NCBI GenBank assembly: GCA_004151065.3
Contig: NWUY0300007755.1
Location: forward strand, 23,764 to 33,979
Length of the DNA stretch: 10,216 nucleotides
DNA from: Larix sibirica
Lineage: Eukaryota; Streptophyta; Pinopsida; Pinales; Pinaceae
Reading direction: 5' to 3'
Shown here: piece by piece, positions 1 to 8,330 of the stretch
Position numbering within the stretch: the first letter of the stretch is position 1
How the letters are laid out: the number at the start of each line of letters is the position of its first letter
Translations under genes and position numbers: made by a program
The notes under the pieces: generated by a model
The model's database searches: none
Told to the model about the DNA's origin: nothing
What the model saw: only the letters and a program-made list of their open reading frames with translations

Positions 1-51
1 TGTAACGCTACATGTATCGAGACACATGTAACGGGATACATATACGTTACA
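1..51. repeat. Short hairpin (inverted repeat) at window edge
   Basis: TGTAACG at 1-7 is the exact reverse complement of CGTTACA at 45-51. The arms extend inward to 1-18 and 35-51 with one mismatch and one single-base indel, leaving a loop of about 16 bases. TGTAACG occurs a third time inside the loop (27-33). The hairpin could be the inner part of a larger foldback element or an LTR end cut by the window edge; the sequence to the left is needed to tell. Confidence 0.5.
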
Positions 52-1372
52 AGATTTCCCTCATACTGGATTGTAGAGCACCTCTTAGCGCAATAATCTA
101 AATCTAAAATGTTTTTCAAAACTAAGAAATGAGAAAAATACATAATGTATATTTTTCTAAATCCACTTTATTATTATTCATGTGAAATGTGAAATGTCAA
201 TTTAATTTATAAACAATTAATTTAATTATTCAAATTTCCAATAAATCATCGAAAGAAAAGTGCATTTCTATGTAATACTGAAACATCATATGCACAAGAG
301 TTTGGAAGTCACGTATTGGGAGCAATCCTCAGCGTTTCCAATACAAACAAAAGAAAATTTGACTTGTATGTGTTTTCAAATAATGAAGTATATGCTTTAT
401 TAATCTTAACGTGTAAGGGAAGTTGTTTTTTTTCTTATAGTAACTAACCTAAAGTTAATCACAAGTCACTTAAGCATATAAAACAACACTCAACAAATGG
501 TCCACTCATTATAAAGATGAATTTTACCATTTTGATATATTGGTAAATTTAAAAGGTTATGGTGTTATCATTTTATTAATCAAGGTGAGTAGTACTAGAG
601 ATTGAGAAGTGTATTTTTCATTTTTTATTATTAGTTAATTAAAATTAAAAAATAAAAATTGGTTTTGGTAAAGTTAAATGGTTATGATGTTTGAATTTAA
701 GTTTTCAAGGTGATTGTTTTTCAATATTTAAAGGTATATGTATTTTTGAGTAAACATGGTTTTTATTATGAATTACTCATATATAGTTTTATATTAATAA
801 ATTATTAGTGTAGAGAAGAAAATTTAAATTAAGTTTAATTTTTAATATCATTTTTTGTGTAACCAAATTGAGTAAAAGGCACTTGAACACGCTCCTCTAA
901 GTATATGTACAATGAAGAAAATTAAACATTACACAATTTTTTACCTTTTTTTGGTTTGTCATCCTTGAAATCTAGTTAAACAATCTTTGTCCAAATTGCA
1001 ATTTTTTATGGATAAAATTGTTGGTTTTAAAGAAAAATTAGATTCAACACCCTTGAATACCCCTCCTACAATTTGACATTTGCAATTTCATCAATCCACA
1101 TTTATGCTAGTTGGATTTCAACCTAAAAATGTTGGTTTCCCTTCTCATTATTTTGAGCAACCGAAAAAGGGCACATTCATAGAACATTTAGGCTAACTTT
1201 CTACAATACTTATTATATTATATTAAATTTAGTTATATAAATACAAGACTTCTCATCTATTGCATGTCTATGTGGACCCACATTCTTTTGTCCTTTTCAC
1301 TTTAATTGGTGTCTTAACTAAATTATGATCCATATTTTGTACATGTGAGTTCTCTATTCTACCTTTGTGGTG
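52..1372. other. AT-rich intergenic stretch, no gene seen
   Basis: This stretch is strongly AT-rich, with many poly-A and poly-T runs and stop codons dense in all frames. I see no coding domain, tRNA or long repeat. Minor structure includes a doubled 'gtgaaat' near 182-196, an imperfect inverted repeat at 521-529 against 541-549 (attttacca / tggtaaat), and the TATA motif listed separately. Confidence 0.7.
1234..1243 (+). promoter_or_regulatory. Canonical TATA-box motif, no gene attached
   Basis: TATATAAATA fits the plant TATA consensus, and a start site would be expected about 25-35 bases downstream, near 1265-1275. There is no convincing reading frame within the next 500 bases on this strand. 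In DNA this AT-rich the motif could easily occur by chance. It is recorded because it is a full-length match, not because I see a transcript. Confidence 0.2.
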
Positions 1373-1746
1373 TCCACAACCCTCTCACCCTACCATAAAT
1401 ATATTTTTTTAGCTGAAATGGATTAAATTATATTAAAAAGAATTTACGGCCAAACCGTCTAGCGAAAAGAGATAACAAAAATAGGGGCAATAGTTCAGCC
1501 TTCCCAATTTCAAAAATTCTAGCTTCTCTAGTTTTTATCCACCTATTGTTGTTTGTGCAGTTTATTTCTGCTAGCTTGCTAGTATAAATCCTTATAAAGC
1601 TATTACAACAAAATTGGCATTTTCAATAAATAAGCTATATAAAGAAATGGTAATTAAAGAAACCTGGAGATCCTAAAGCCTGACATGTGTCGATTACTAG
1701 TTAGTATTGGGTTGTGGGTGCATGAGATGGGCCACATTCTTGTTCA

Positions 1747-2322
1747 CTAAAAGTTCTTCGCAATCAGGGCCTTGATATGTCTTTGGAGACCCTTCTGATG
1801 ATGTCGCCCGATGCTCGCCTCGCCTCGCCTCGCCCTCAGAGGTAATTCCCTCTTCAGCTTATAAACCTCCTCCTGAAGCTCCCTAATCTATTCACCTTGC
1901 TCTCAACCTCTCCCCCGAAGACAGTGGACCTCCACTTCCAACATGGCATTCTTAGTTTTCAGTCCATCCAATTGGGCACTGAAGACCTCGTACCAATGCA
2001 TTGCCACCCTTATCTCTGTCTCCATCTTTTGTTCCATATCGTGTTTCCACATATCTATGTTGCTTAACAGGAAACCCACCGTCTCTTCAAGTTTTACAAT
2101 ACGACGCTCTTGCTGAAGGGGGGAAATCAAGGTGCGAGAGATGGAGCCTGCCATTACGACTCCAAATCTTCCAAATTCACTGCCATGGACCCAAACATCA
2201 GCTACCATCCGACTTCCACAACAAAACCAAATGGTTATCAGCCTCAGACGCTCTTGTTCTTCGCTCACTCGTTGGTCCTATTCTATGGTAATGAAGTGCT
2301 CGCCAACCTCCTTCGATGCCAT
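1747..2322 (-). pseudogene. Broken coiled-coil reading frame, probably retroelement-derived
   Basis: Read on the minus strand from an ATG at 2322, a single frame runs 191 codons to a TAG at 1747-1749, interrupted by TAG (2278-2280), TGA (1903-1905) and TAG (1888-1890). Coding character continues across the breaks. From about residue 70 the protein is rich in Glu, Lys, Leu and Gln with heptad-like spacing, and after the last two internal stops a segment starting IRELQEEVYKLKREL still looks like coiled coil. A later part encodes Arg/Gly/Glu-rich residues from a GGCGA repeat. It lies about 130 bases downstream of the RNase H remnant on the same strand, and the frame is open upstream of the ATG to a TGA at 2377-2379. 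It may therefore be the tail of the same polyprotein or a second frame of the same element. I do not recognise the family. An unrelated host pseudogene is possible. Confidence 0.5.
1815..1834. repeat. Pentanucleotide microsatellite (TCGCC)x4
   Basis: There are four exact copies of TCGCC, flanked by near-copies, in an otherwise moderate-GC stretch. It lies inside the broken coiled-coil frame, where the minus strand reads as alternating Arg, Gly, Ala and Glu. Because five is not a multiple of three, slippage here shifts the frame, so this is a likely source of reading-frame decay. Confidence 0.75.
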
Positions 2323-2520
2323 CTTAGATGAATTCCCACACGCTTTAGGGAAGGAATGAGGGGACTGGTACTTTAATCACGTAAGTAACTTAAATAACCG
2401 CTTTTGCAAGCCATCTTGGGAAAAGATGAGGTTCCTCCACCACCTTGCGTCATGATGCTTGAACCATTTCACACCTGTCGTATTGGCTTGCATGGGAAGT
2501 GTCTCGAGTTGAGAAGCACT
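2323..2520 (-). pseudogene. Linker between RNase H remnant and coiled-coil frame
   Basis: From about 2520 down to the ATG at 2322, the frame shared with the coiled-coil region is open except for one TGA at 2377-2379. It reads as plausible protein, including KHHDARWWRNLIF and QKRLFKLLT. It overlaps the end of the RNase H frame in a different phase. A single frameshift between about 2480 and 2520 would join the two, suggesting one decayed coding region from 2890 to 1747. No domain is recognised in this linker. Confidence 0.35.
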
Positions 2521-2890
2521 TGGCCACCCTGATTTTGCAAAGTCCTTGGCTTAGGGAACATGCAAGGTTAGCTTGTTGGTATGCTACCTTGTTGTGCTTT
2601 TTATGGACATAATAAGCCTGAAAATGGTCAAGGTTCTCGCACCTCATAAGGACTCACGATATTAGCCTGCTTAGAGAAGGTCTTAAGGGGGGGGGGGTTC
2701 GAATCAAACTGTGAATTAGCAGCTATGAGTCTCCAATAATGATGAGCCTCTTACAACCTTTCTCCATAGCAAGCTCAACTCCCTTCCATAGGGTTAATGC
2801 TTCCGCTTGATTGTTCGGAGCAATGCCTAGTCGCCACAGGCACTTCAATCCTTGTCATTTGGGGTCTAAGAGCACCACCCCTTCAAGCTC
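2453..2890 (-). pseudogene. Decayed retroelement RNase H domain
   Basis: In one minus-strand frame the conserved skeleton of an RVT_3-like plant RNase H can be followed. It comprises a GVVLLDP-type first strand, the helix motif NNQAEA followed by a Leu/Trp/Gly/Glu pattern, the strand ending IIIGDS, and a C-terminal part with HFQAYYV, HNK, QQAN and LSQG. RNase H of this type cuts RNA in RNA:DNA hybrids during reverse transcription. The Glu of NNQAEA and the Asp of GDS (two of the four metal-binding acids) are present. The first acid is missing because the fragment starts too late. The last one, expected in the N-x-x-A-D pattern, is Tyr (HNKVAYQQAN). In-frame stops lie at 2855-2857 (TGA), 2723-2725 (TAG) and 2654-2656 (TGA), and the frame ends with a TGA at 2450-2452. 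The fragment cannot encode an active enzyme. Reverse transcriptase and integrase were not found nearby. Whether the parent was an LTR element or a LINE is uncertain. Confidence 0.75.
2687..2697. repeat. G11 homopolymer inside the RNase H remnant
   Basis: Eleven consecutive G residues on the plus strand read as Pro codons on the minus strand, between the GDS motif and the C-terminal RNase H motifs. The frame is the same on both sides at this length, so no frameshift is needed here. The tract is prone to slippage and to sequencing error, so its exact length should be treated with caution. Confidence 0.85.
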
Positions 2891-3023
2891 TCATAAATAT
2901 TGAGGTCCAATAATGATTGCATAATAGATTTGAGGCATCCACAACCCTCTCAACCTATCCTTACAACCCCTCCACCTGCCACAACTCTATTATGCAATCA
3001 TTATTGAACCTCCATATTTATGA
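2891..3023. repeat. 42-bp inverted repeat with 49-bp spacer
   Basis: The left arm (2891-2932) and right arm (2982-3023) are reverse complements at 39 of 42 positions. The spacer is pyrimidine-rich on the plus strand. Homology stops sharply outside both arms. The transcript of either strand would form a long stable hairpin. The left arm begins at the base where the readable RNase H frame ends. It could be a foldback or MITE-type insertion, an inverted duplication made at a repair junction, or a small-RNA hairpin. Confidence 0.8.
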
Positions 3024-5281
3024 CTACCAACACTTTTACATTGCATCCTAACCTTCTAGTTCTTATTTACATCTTGACCATCATCAAGGTCTTCCTTCTC
3101 TACCATAACCCAACCTTACCTTCTTGTGTATTCCCTCACAACATCATATGGCCCTTATTGAATTGATTCATCCCAAATTCTATGTTTCATTAAATATCAT
3201 CCAACCTTATCATGTATCCAATAGTCATGGAGCTACTTAAGATGTTAGCACTATGCAAATTTTGGCTTTGAAAAGTTGTTCACTTTCAAAGTTATGATAA
3301 GATTTATAAAGTATTTAATATATTCCTCCATCGTTATTTTTACTAACACTATTTAGTGCACTACCGGTACTAATAATAGCGTTATACAGATCATCTTTTA
3401 ACTACTTTAAAGAACATTAACTTTTCTAGAAAATACAACCCTAGCTTTGTCTTAAGTTTAGTTGTGAAATATAATATTATCAAGAGTTAAAAAGCTTTCA
3501 TCTTTCAATGGAGGATCCACATGATAGATCTTAACAAAGTTATATGCAATTTGTATGTAATTTGTATTTAAAATTAATGATATAATGAAAAATAAGTTTT
3601 CGAGGCGAAAAAAAGGAGGTTATGTAGGAAAAAAAAAATAGAGCCAAGGTTAATGCAATTCATGTTCAACCTAGCATTGATACATGAAAAATTTAATGTA
3701 AATCTTGGTGTTTTAATTGAGGTGAATGTTGACTATAATATAGGATGCAAATTTGCATTGGCATTAGTGATGTTTTGAAAAATTATGTTGCCTCATTCAA
3801 AGACTCAAGGTCTACATAGGTATTCAACCAAGGATCGACGTATTCTAGTATGTTTACATTTTCAACCTTCCATATGAAGAAGGTCTCACCCACCTTTATA
3901 GGTGATGCAAGTAGGGAAATAGAAGGGACACATAATTCATCAATTAAAAATTTATATCAAAAGTAGAAGTAAGCCAACTCATCATAACACGTAACAAGAA
4001 TAAGTTCATTGTCGATATAATAAAACACAAATGATAGCATAGGCAAAGCCACCCACCATCTTCATTATATTAGCAAACATGTATTACATCAAATGAGCCT
4101 ATGAGGCAAGCCATATCCTTACAATAACAAGGCAAATAGATCATAACAGCATAACAACAATCAACAAGTCATTATCCAAATAGTCAAAAAGCAACCCCTC
4201 TACAATAGGAGTGCATTTATATAGCCTTCTAGAGGCAATGATGGAAGATTCTAGAAGAAGATAAGGAAACGACAATTTCATCCACTCAATAGGGGGTGCT
4301 CTATGCCTTTAATGTTGGACAGAAAAGATTCTAGTGTTGTTGCACCTCAAGGGATTGACACACATCTACAAATGGTCCAAAGCATACTCAAACTTCTACA
4401 TATTTGCTACATTAGCTAGTTGTGTGCTTAAGATTCCACAACTCTCTTATTATGGTGGACTCTGTACCAAGACTTTTGTTAGCCAAACCTCAACTTGGAC
4501 CATTCTACTTTACATACTTTGTCATTGCTTTAAAACTCATCCCTAGCGAATAACGATGTAAATCCTATCGTACAAATATTTAATGCAATGTTGAATTTAA
4601 GTAACCCATAGACAATAACATTAAAAAGGCACCATTTGGCTATTTTATTGTAGTGGGTTGCACCAGTTGATTCTATCATCCAATTGCCACCAAAGTTTGA
4701 CAATTGAGAGGAAACTACATTGACAATTGATGTTCTTTTTGGACATTTACTAACCTCTTATGCTAAGAAAAGAATTTTGGCAATGATAATATGTTTCTTT
4801 GCATGTGTGCCCACACACTATTTGGTAAATATCACATACACTTTGCTTTGACAATGAAGTGAGAAATTTAAGTGGTAGGAGATATTCAAGGTTGATTCAT
4901 GTTACTTTTCAATCATGAATTTAGCGATCAAGTTTAATATCGAATTTAGAAATATCTTGAAGGGACTTTCACCTTTATGTACTAGACAGATGTTAGTTGT
5001 TGAAACGAATTCACTATTTAGTTGGGGTCATTGTAGGACTTATATAATCGTTAATGCCAACTCCCTTTGTATTGATGGTAAAAAAAGACTTGGATCATAA
5101 TTTAGAGTATGTAAATCTTTATTTAACATCGACACTATTTGCAAGTTTGTAATCATATATTGCATCCTAGTGTGATTTTTTTATTTGTGTCAGATGCACT
5201 TGAATATTGTTTTGATTTATTTATTTATTTGAAGATAACATTTAACATAGCTTTAACCTTTTTTAGATCATTTCTTACTTA
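3024..5281. other. AT-rich intergenic stretch, no gene seen
   Basis: No reading frame here has recognisable domains. Frames of 61-70 codons at 4334-4546 and 4915-5100 are unremarkable. Small structures include a stem of 11 and 10 bases at 3266-3276 / 3282-3291 (ctttgaaaagt / actttcaaag), A-runs at 3608-3614 and 3629-3638, and the TATA-like motif near 4216. The stretch may hold old unrecognised transposon sequence. Confidence 0.6.
4216..4224 (+). promoter_or_regulatory. TATA-like motif, possible decayed LTR promoter
   Basis: TTTATATAG sits in a less AT-biased pocket and is followed at TATA-to-start distance by mixed sequence with two copies of GATTCTAG (4247-4254 and 4327-4334). The arrangement resembles a retrotransposon LTR promoter, but no LTR end, primer-binding site or coding region is visible next to it. 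Confidence 0.15.
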
Positions 5282-5584
5282 GAATGCATTTGTGTCGAGT
5301 CCATCCATCCTTGAGTGTAATAAACGATCAATTGACAACTTTCAAGGGTAATTGTTACTTTCAAGACTTTCACAAAAGATATAAAATCATTTGAAAGAGA
5401 AAGCAAGGATTCAATAGGTTATTCTATAATTACGAATGCATTTGTGTTGAGTCCATCCATCCTTGAGTGTAATAAACGATCAATTGACAACTTTAAGGGT
5501 AATTGTTACTTTCAAAACTTTCACAAAAGATATAAAATCATTTGAAAGATAAAGCAAGGATTCAATAGGTTATTCTATAATTAC
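5282..5584. repeat. Tandem duplication, 152-bp unit, two copies
   Basis: Copy 1 (5282-5433) and copy 2 (5434-5584) lie head to tail. By eye they differ by three substitutions and one single-base deletion in copy 2, about 97% identity. Both begin GAATGCATTTGTG and end TATAATTAC. Each copy contains CCATCCATCC. Neither copy has an open reading frame. The high identity implies a duplication younger than most of the neighbouring decay. Confidence 0.95.
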
Positions 5585-6318
5585 GTTATTAAGTTGTTTT
5601 ATTGTTTATTTCTTTCATAATTCTTTTATCTTTTCTAAAAGGAATCAATTATTAATGTTTACACAAACACTAATAAGATTATAGATTGAAAGGATTAACA
5701 TTAATGGTGAGTTTAGTTATTGAACGTGTATCTATATCTTCAATGTTATTGAGTTGAGCTAACCTTAACACATGGGTAAGGAACTTCTGGATTGTATCAA
5801 ATCCTCTCTTAGAATCCTATAAGCATAACGTATGTTTGATAAATGTTGATGCATCTTATGAGAAGTTACATTTGAAAATAATATGGAGTGATGGATTTTA
5901 CTTTTACCTATGTTTTTAGTAATTTATTTTTGTTTAAAAGTCATTATCATTTGGAATGAAATGTTAGTATGCTTAAATATTTATTTTATATGAATTCTTT
6001 ATTTATTAATTAAGATATTTTGTTTAATAAATCCTTCTAAAAAACAGTGGGTGCAAGTCATACTCCTAACAAATTTATCATTTATGTCATCTTCCTTGGG
6101 GGCTTGTAATGGCAGATTGGATTGATCTCTAGTTGCCTAAAACCAGACTCGTGTAATGATGAAATGGTATCATCATCGAAGTTAACTAAGTGGTTCCAAA
6201 TGCAAGGCTATTGGTGCACACAAACCTATAATGTGTGCTTGCAATGGTTTAAAGCTTCTAATTTGTATTTTATTATCATAAATAAATTTTTCTACTTCTA
6301 TACATACTTTCTTAAAAT
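5585..6318. other. AT-rich intergenic stretch, no gene seen
   Basis: Apart from the small inverted repeat just after the 152-bp duplication, I find nothing that can be supported. A somewhat less AT-rich patch at about 6080-6240 has a short open frame without recognisable domains. Confidence 0.6.
5651..5674. repeat. Small inverted repeat
   Basis: ATTAATGTTT (5651-5660) faces AAACACTAAT (5665-5674) across a four-base loop, with nine of ten positions pairing. It is short and lies in AT-rich DNA, so it may have no role. Confidence 0.35.
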
Positions 6319-6687
6319 AGTAATTTGTCTTGTATCCAGCTCCACTATGCTCATCCTCCAGTAGATGACAGTTTGCTGCTGGTTTTTTATGACTGTATGG
6401 TCTATTAGAGACTGCAATACTCATAATAGTTTTGCTTATAAGAAGTGATATTAGGCCTTGATGATCTTCCAGCTAGATAGAGTCCTCAGGGCATGCTGTT
6501 AGCTCTGCTGATTACATCAGTTTTGAGGATGGTCTTGCTGTTTAGATGTAGTATATATGCTGTTAGAACTTTTGCACTTTTGCTGTGGATGCAATGATTA
6601 CAAATAATGTAAAAGCACAATACTTTCTTTGATTCGATGAATAACAAGAAGCAGTTTTTTTTTCGAGCTGAAAAAGTAACTTGTCTT
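6319..6687 (+). mobile_element. Retroposed insert with 13-bp target-site duplications
   Basis: Flanks 6319-6331 (agtaatttgtctt) and 6675-6687 (agtaacttgtctt) match at 12 of 13 bases, the difference being a transition. They enclose a 343-bp body (6332-6674) that is less AT-rich than its surroundings and ends in T9 (6655-6663), CGAGCTG and AAAAA. A terminal A-run next to the downstream duplication is the mark of target-primed reverse transcription by LINE machinery, giving a 5'-truncated LINE or a processed transcript in plus orientation. The 3' part, with a T-run before a short A-tail, recalls plant LINE 3' ends. Near the start one frame reads VDDSLLLVF, which faintly resembles the reverse transcriptase Asp-Asp motif, but it stops soon after and I do not rely on it. 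Frames inside are broken. Confidence 0.6.
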
Positions 6688-6835
6688 TGCCTATATAACT
6701 CACATCCCAAGGAAGTTATGAAGAATTTATAGAATTTATAATCTAGACAAGCCCTTATGTGTAATTTTTAAGAACCATTAAAAGTGTAGCCATATGCATG
6801 CATACTTTACAAAGTGTTACCTTTCCTATTAAACC

Positions 6836-6978
6836 TTTTCTTCCTATTTCAAGACCAAAGTCTCGTTGTTTTATTCTCTAATTCACATTTTTAAGGCATG
6901 CATCAATTTTTCTTCCTTTTTCAAGACCGATGTCTCATTATTTTATTCTCTAATTCGCATTTTTAAAGCACGCATCAT
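6836..6978. repeat. Tandem duplication, 72-bp period, two copies
   Basis: Copy 1 starts at 6836 and copy 2 at 6908. They share about 89% of positions over 70 bases, with roughly eight substitutions and no indel. Both begin TTTTCTTCC and end GCATCA. It is clearly older than the 152-bp duplication. No coding frame or RNA fold is evident. Confidence 0.9.
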
Positions 6979-7059
6979 ATACGTACGTGTTTTTAAATCT
7001 TAAACAAAGTTGTTGTATGGAAATTTAATCTTTGTTAAGTGTAGTTAGGTAAGTTTTTA

Positions 7060-7185
7060 CAGGAGTAAATACAGCTCCCTGTTATTCCATTTTGGAATCA
7101 AGAGAACTTCAGACCTCCCTGGAATGGACCCCGGGTCGATGCAAAACCCCCGCCATCTAACCGTTGCGCCATTCCATCCGGGTCT
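7060..7185 (-). mobile_element. tRNA-derived SINE-like element
   Basis: On the minus strand, TGGCGCAACGGTTAG (7171 to 7157) fits the A box of a pol III promoter, and GGGTCCATTCC (7131 to 7121) resembles the B box with one base missing. The boxes start 40 bases apart, close to tRNA spacing. A tRNA-like head starting near GACCCGG is followed by about 55 bases of unrelated tail, ending near the T-run at 7052-7056 of the plus strand, which would be the A-tail. The block is clearly GC-richer than its flanks. Such elements are transcribed by RNA polymerase III and copied by LINE proteins. I found no convincing target-site duplication, so the ends are approximate. A decayed tRNA pseudogene is an alternative. 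Confidence 0.5.
7120..7176. repeat. 8-bp perfect inverted repeat within the SINE-like unit
   Basis: TGGAATGG (7120-7127) and CCATTCCA (7169-7176) pair perfectly and bracket the tRNA-like core, like an acceptor-stem pairing. The same hexamers recur as a tight hairpin at 7084-7089 / 7093-7098 (ATTCCA, three-base loop, TGGAAT). Confidence 0.7.
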
Positions 7186-7251
7186 ACTTAGTTTACTACT
7201 TAGTTTGCTTAGTTTTTTCTTGATATTTTAAAAATAAAAGCATCTAGTTAC

Positions 7252-7375
7252 GATTTTCCAAATTTAAACTCAATAATTATTATAGTTATAAATATACATT
7301 TTTTTTTACATTTTTAAAGGGCAAAGAATTTCCAAATTTAAACTCAATAATAAGTACTACAGCTATAAATAAATG
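7252..7375. repeat. Short direct repeat, 74-base offset
   Basis: A block starting GATTTTCC at 7252 recurs starting GAATTTCC at 7326. About 26 bases are almost identical (including CCAAATTTAAACTCAATAAT), and after a three-base insertion the similarity continues through TATAAATA. It is AT-rich and noncoding, probably an old local duplication. Confidence 0.75.
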
Positions 7376-8226
7376 TGTTGTATGTTGGAACCAAATGCAA
7401 AAGTTCAGAAATTATTGAAACAATGATTACAAGACATATTCAAACTAAAAAATGTAACCTTCCGGAGTAAAAATGCTAAAGGAGTGATACTTAAAAAGCC
7501 ATTGACATCATTATAACTTCAAGAATAAATATATGCACATTCTAACATTTGCTATTTAGAACATGTTATTAGTATGCATTACCCTTAAAAACTCCATACA
7601 ATTGGCAACACTATTGTACTAGATTGTTCAAAACTAATATGTTGGAATGGAAGAGTCAACTTTTTGTGAATATTGATGAATTCCTCCTGAAATGTTGTAT
7701 ACTCGCTTGAAGCCCTGCATCAAGAAAAAGGATTGAAAAAGAATGCACAAAATAGTAGAACTACGGTACTATCTAGGCTTCATTACTGCTTTTGAAGCAA
7801 ACAAATTTTGGAGACCGCAAGTTCTAAAAATTATGCACAGCACATTCTAATTCTTGAAAAATTTGAACAATAGCATAAATTTTATTGAACAATCCAATTT
7901 AAGACCCTGATGAGAAGGTGCAACAATAAAGCATAAATAGTAACACATTTTTTAAATTTGTGAAATTGTTGTATAGTTATTTTATAAAAACTTGAAGCAT
8001 TTTTTTCACATTTGACATCCCTCACTCATGGATATCAATAGATTAACCAATTTTATAAATTTTAGCAATGGGTCCATACATCACTTTGAGCTCATTGCCA
8101 TTATGTACAAATGATACGATTCTTTTTTTATTAGTTCATCTCATTTTCATGGAGTAAATTAAGTTTGATGCAAGCCGTCTCAAAAATGTGATGAACTTGT
8201 AGCATAATCTAAAATTAAGTGCATAA
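7376..8226. other. AT-rich stretch, no gene seen
   Basis: No domain, RNA gene or strong repeat is visible. If the minus-strand LTR at 8331 belongs to a full element, this stretch would be its internal region, but no gag or pol coding survives here, so the element is deleted, non-autonomous or interrupted. Confidence 0.55.
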
Positions 8227-8237
8227 TGTAATGTCCC
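8227..8237. repeat. Second LTR-end-like motif TGTAATGTCCC
   Basis: It matches the LTR-end sequence TGTAATGACCC at 8331-8341 in ten of eleven bases, in the same orientation, 104 bases away. Similarity beyond this is patchy (CTGAGTT and GAATTTT recur in order). It may be a remnant of the other LTR end brought close by a large internal deletion, or a coincidence. Confidence 0.3.
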
Positions 8238-8318
8238 AAGCTAAATATGACTGATTTCTGAGTTGACTGATTATGAATTTTGGGCTTAGAAATTTTGTCA
8301 AATACCTCTGTCCCAGAA

Positions 8319-8329
8319 CTCTGATACCA
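8319..8329 (-). other. Retrotransposon primer-binding site (initiator-Met tRNA)
   Basis: CTCTGATACCA on the plus strand equals the last 11 bases of plant initiator-Met tRNA. On the minus strand it reads TGGTATCAGAG, the usual primer-binding site of plant LTR retrotransposons. It sits one base from a sequence ending in TTACA on the minus strand, the expected position just inside a 5' LTR. This fixes the orientation as minus: LTR to the right, internal region to the left. Confidence 0.75.
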
Positions 8330-8330
8330 T

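Noticed and set aside
2001-2359. Plus-strand open frames of 73-96 codons
   Set aside because: They are antisense to the coiled-coil frame, which has better protein character; they are shadows.
3340-3385. Palindromic-looking stretch around TACCGGTA
   Set aside because: Only the central eight bases pair well; the outer symmetry needs several gaps.
6165-6172. TGGTATCA as a plus-strand primer-binding site
   Set aside because: Only eight bases match initiator-Met tRNA, the next bases diverge, and no LTR end precedes it.
6182-6710. Minus-strand open frames of 74-80 codons
   Set aside because: They cross the borders of the retroposed insert or lie antisense in it and show no domain.
7185-7215. 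Repeated CTACTTAGTTT next to the SINE-like unit as a target-site duplication
   Set aside because: Both copies are on the same side of the element, so they are a small tandem repeat and not a flanking duplication.
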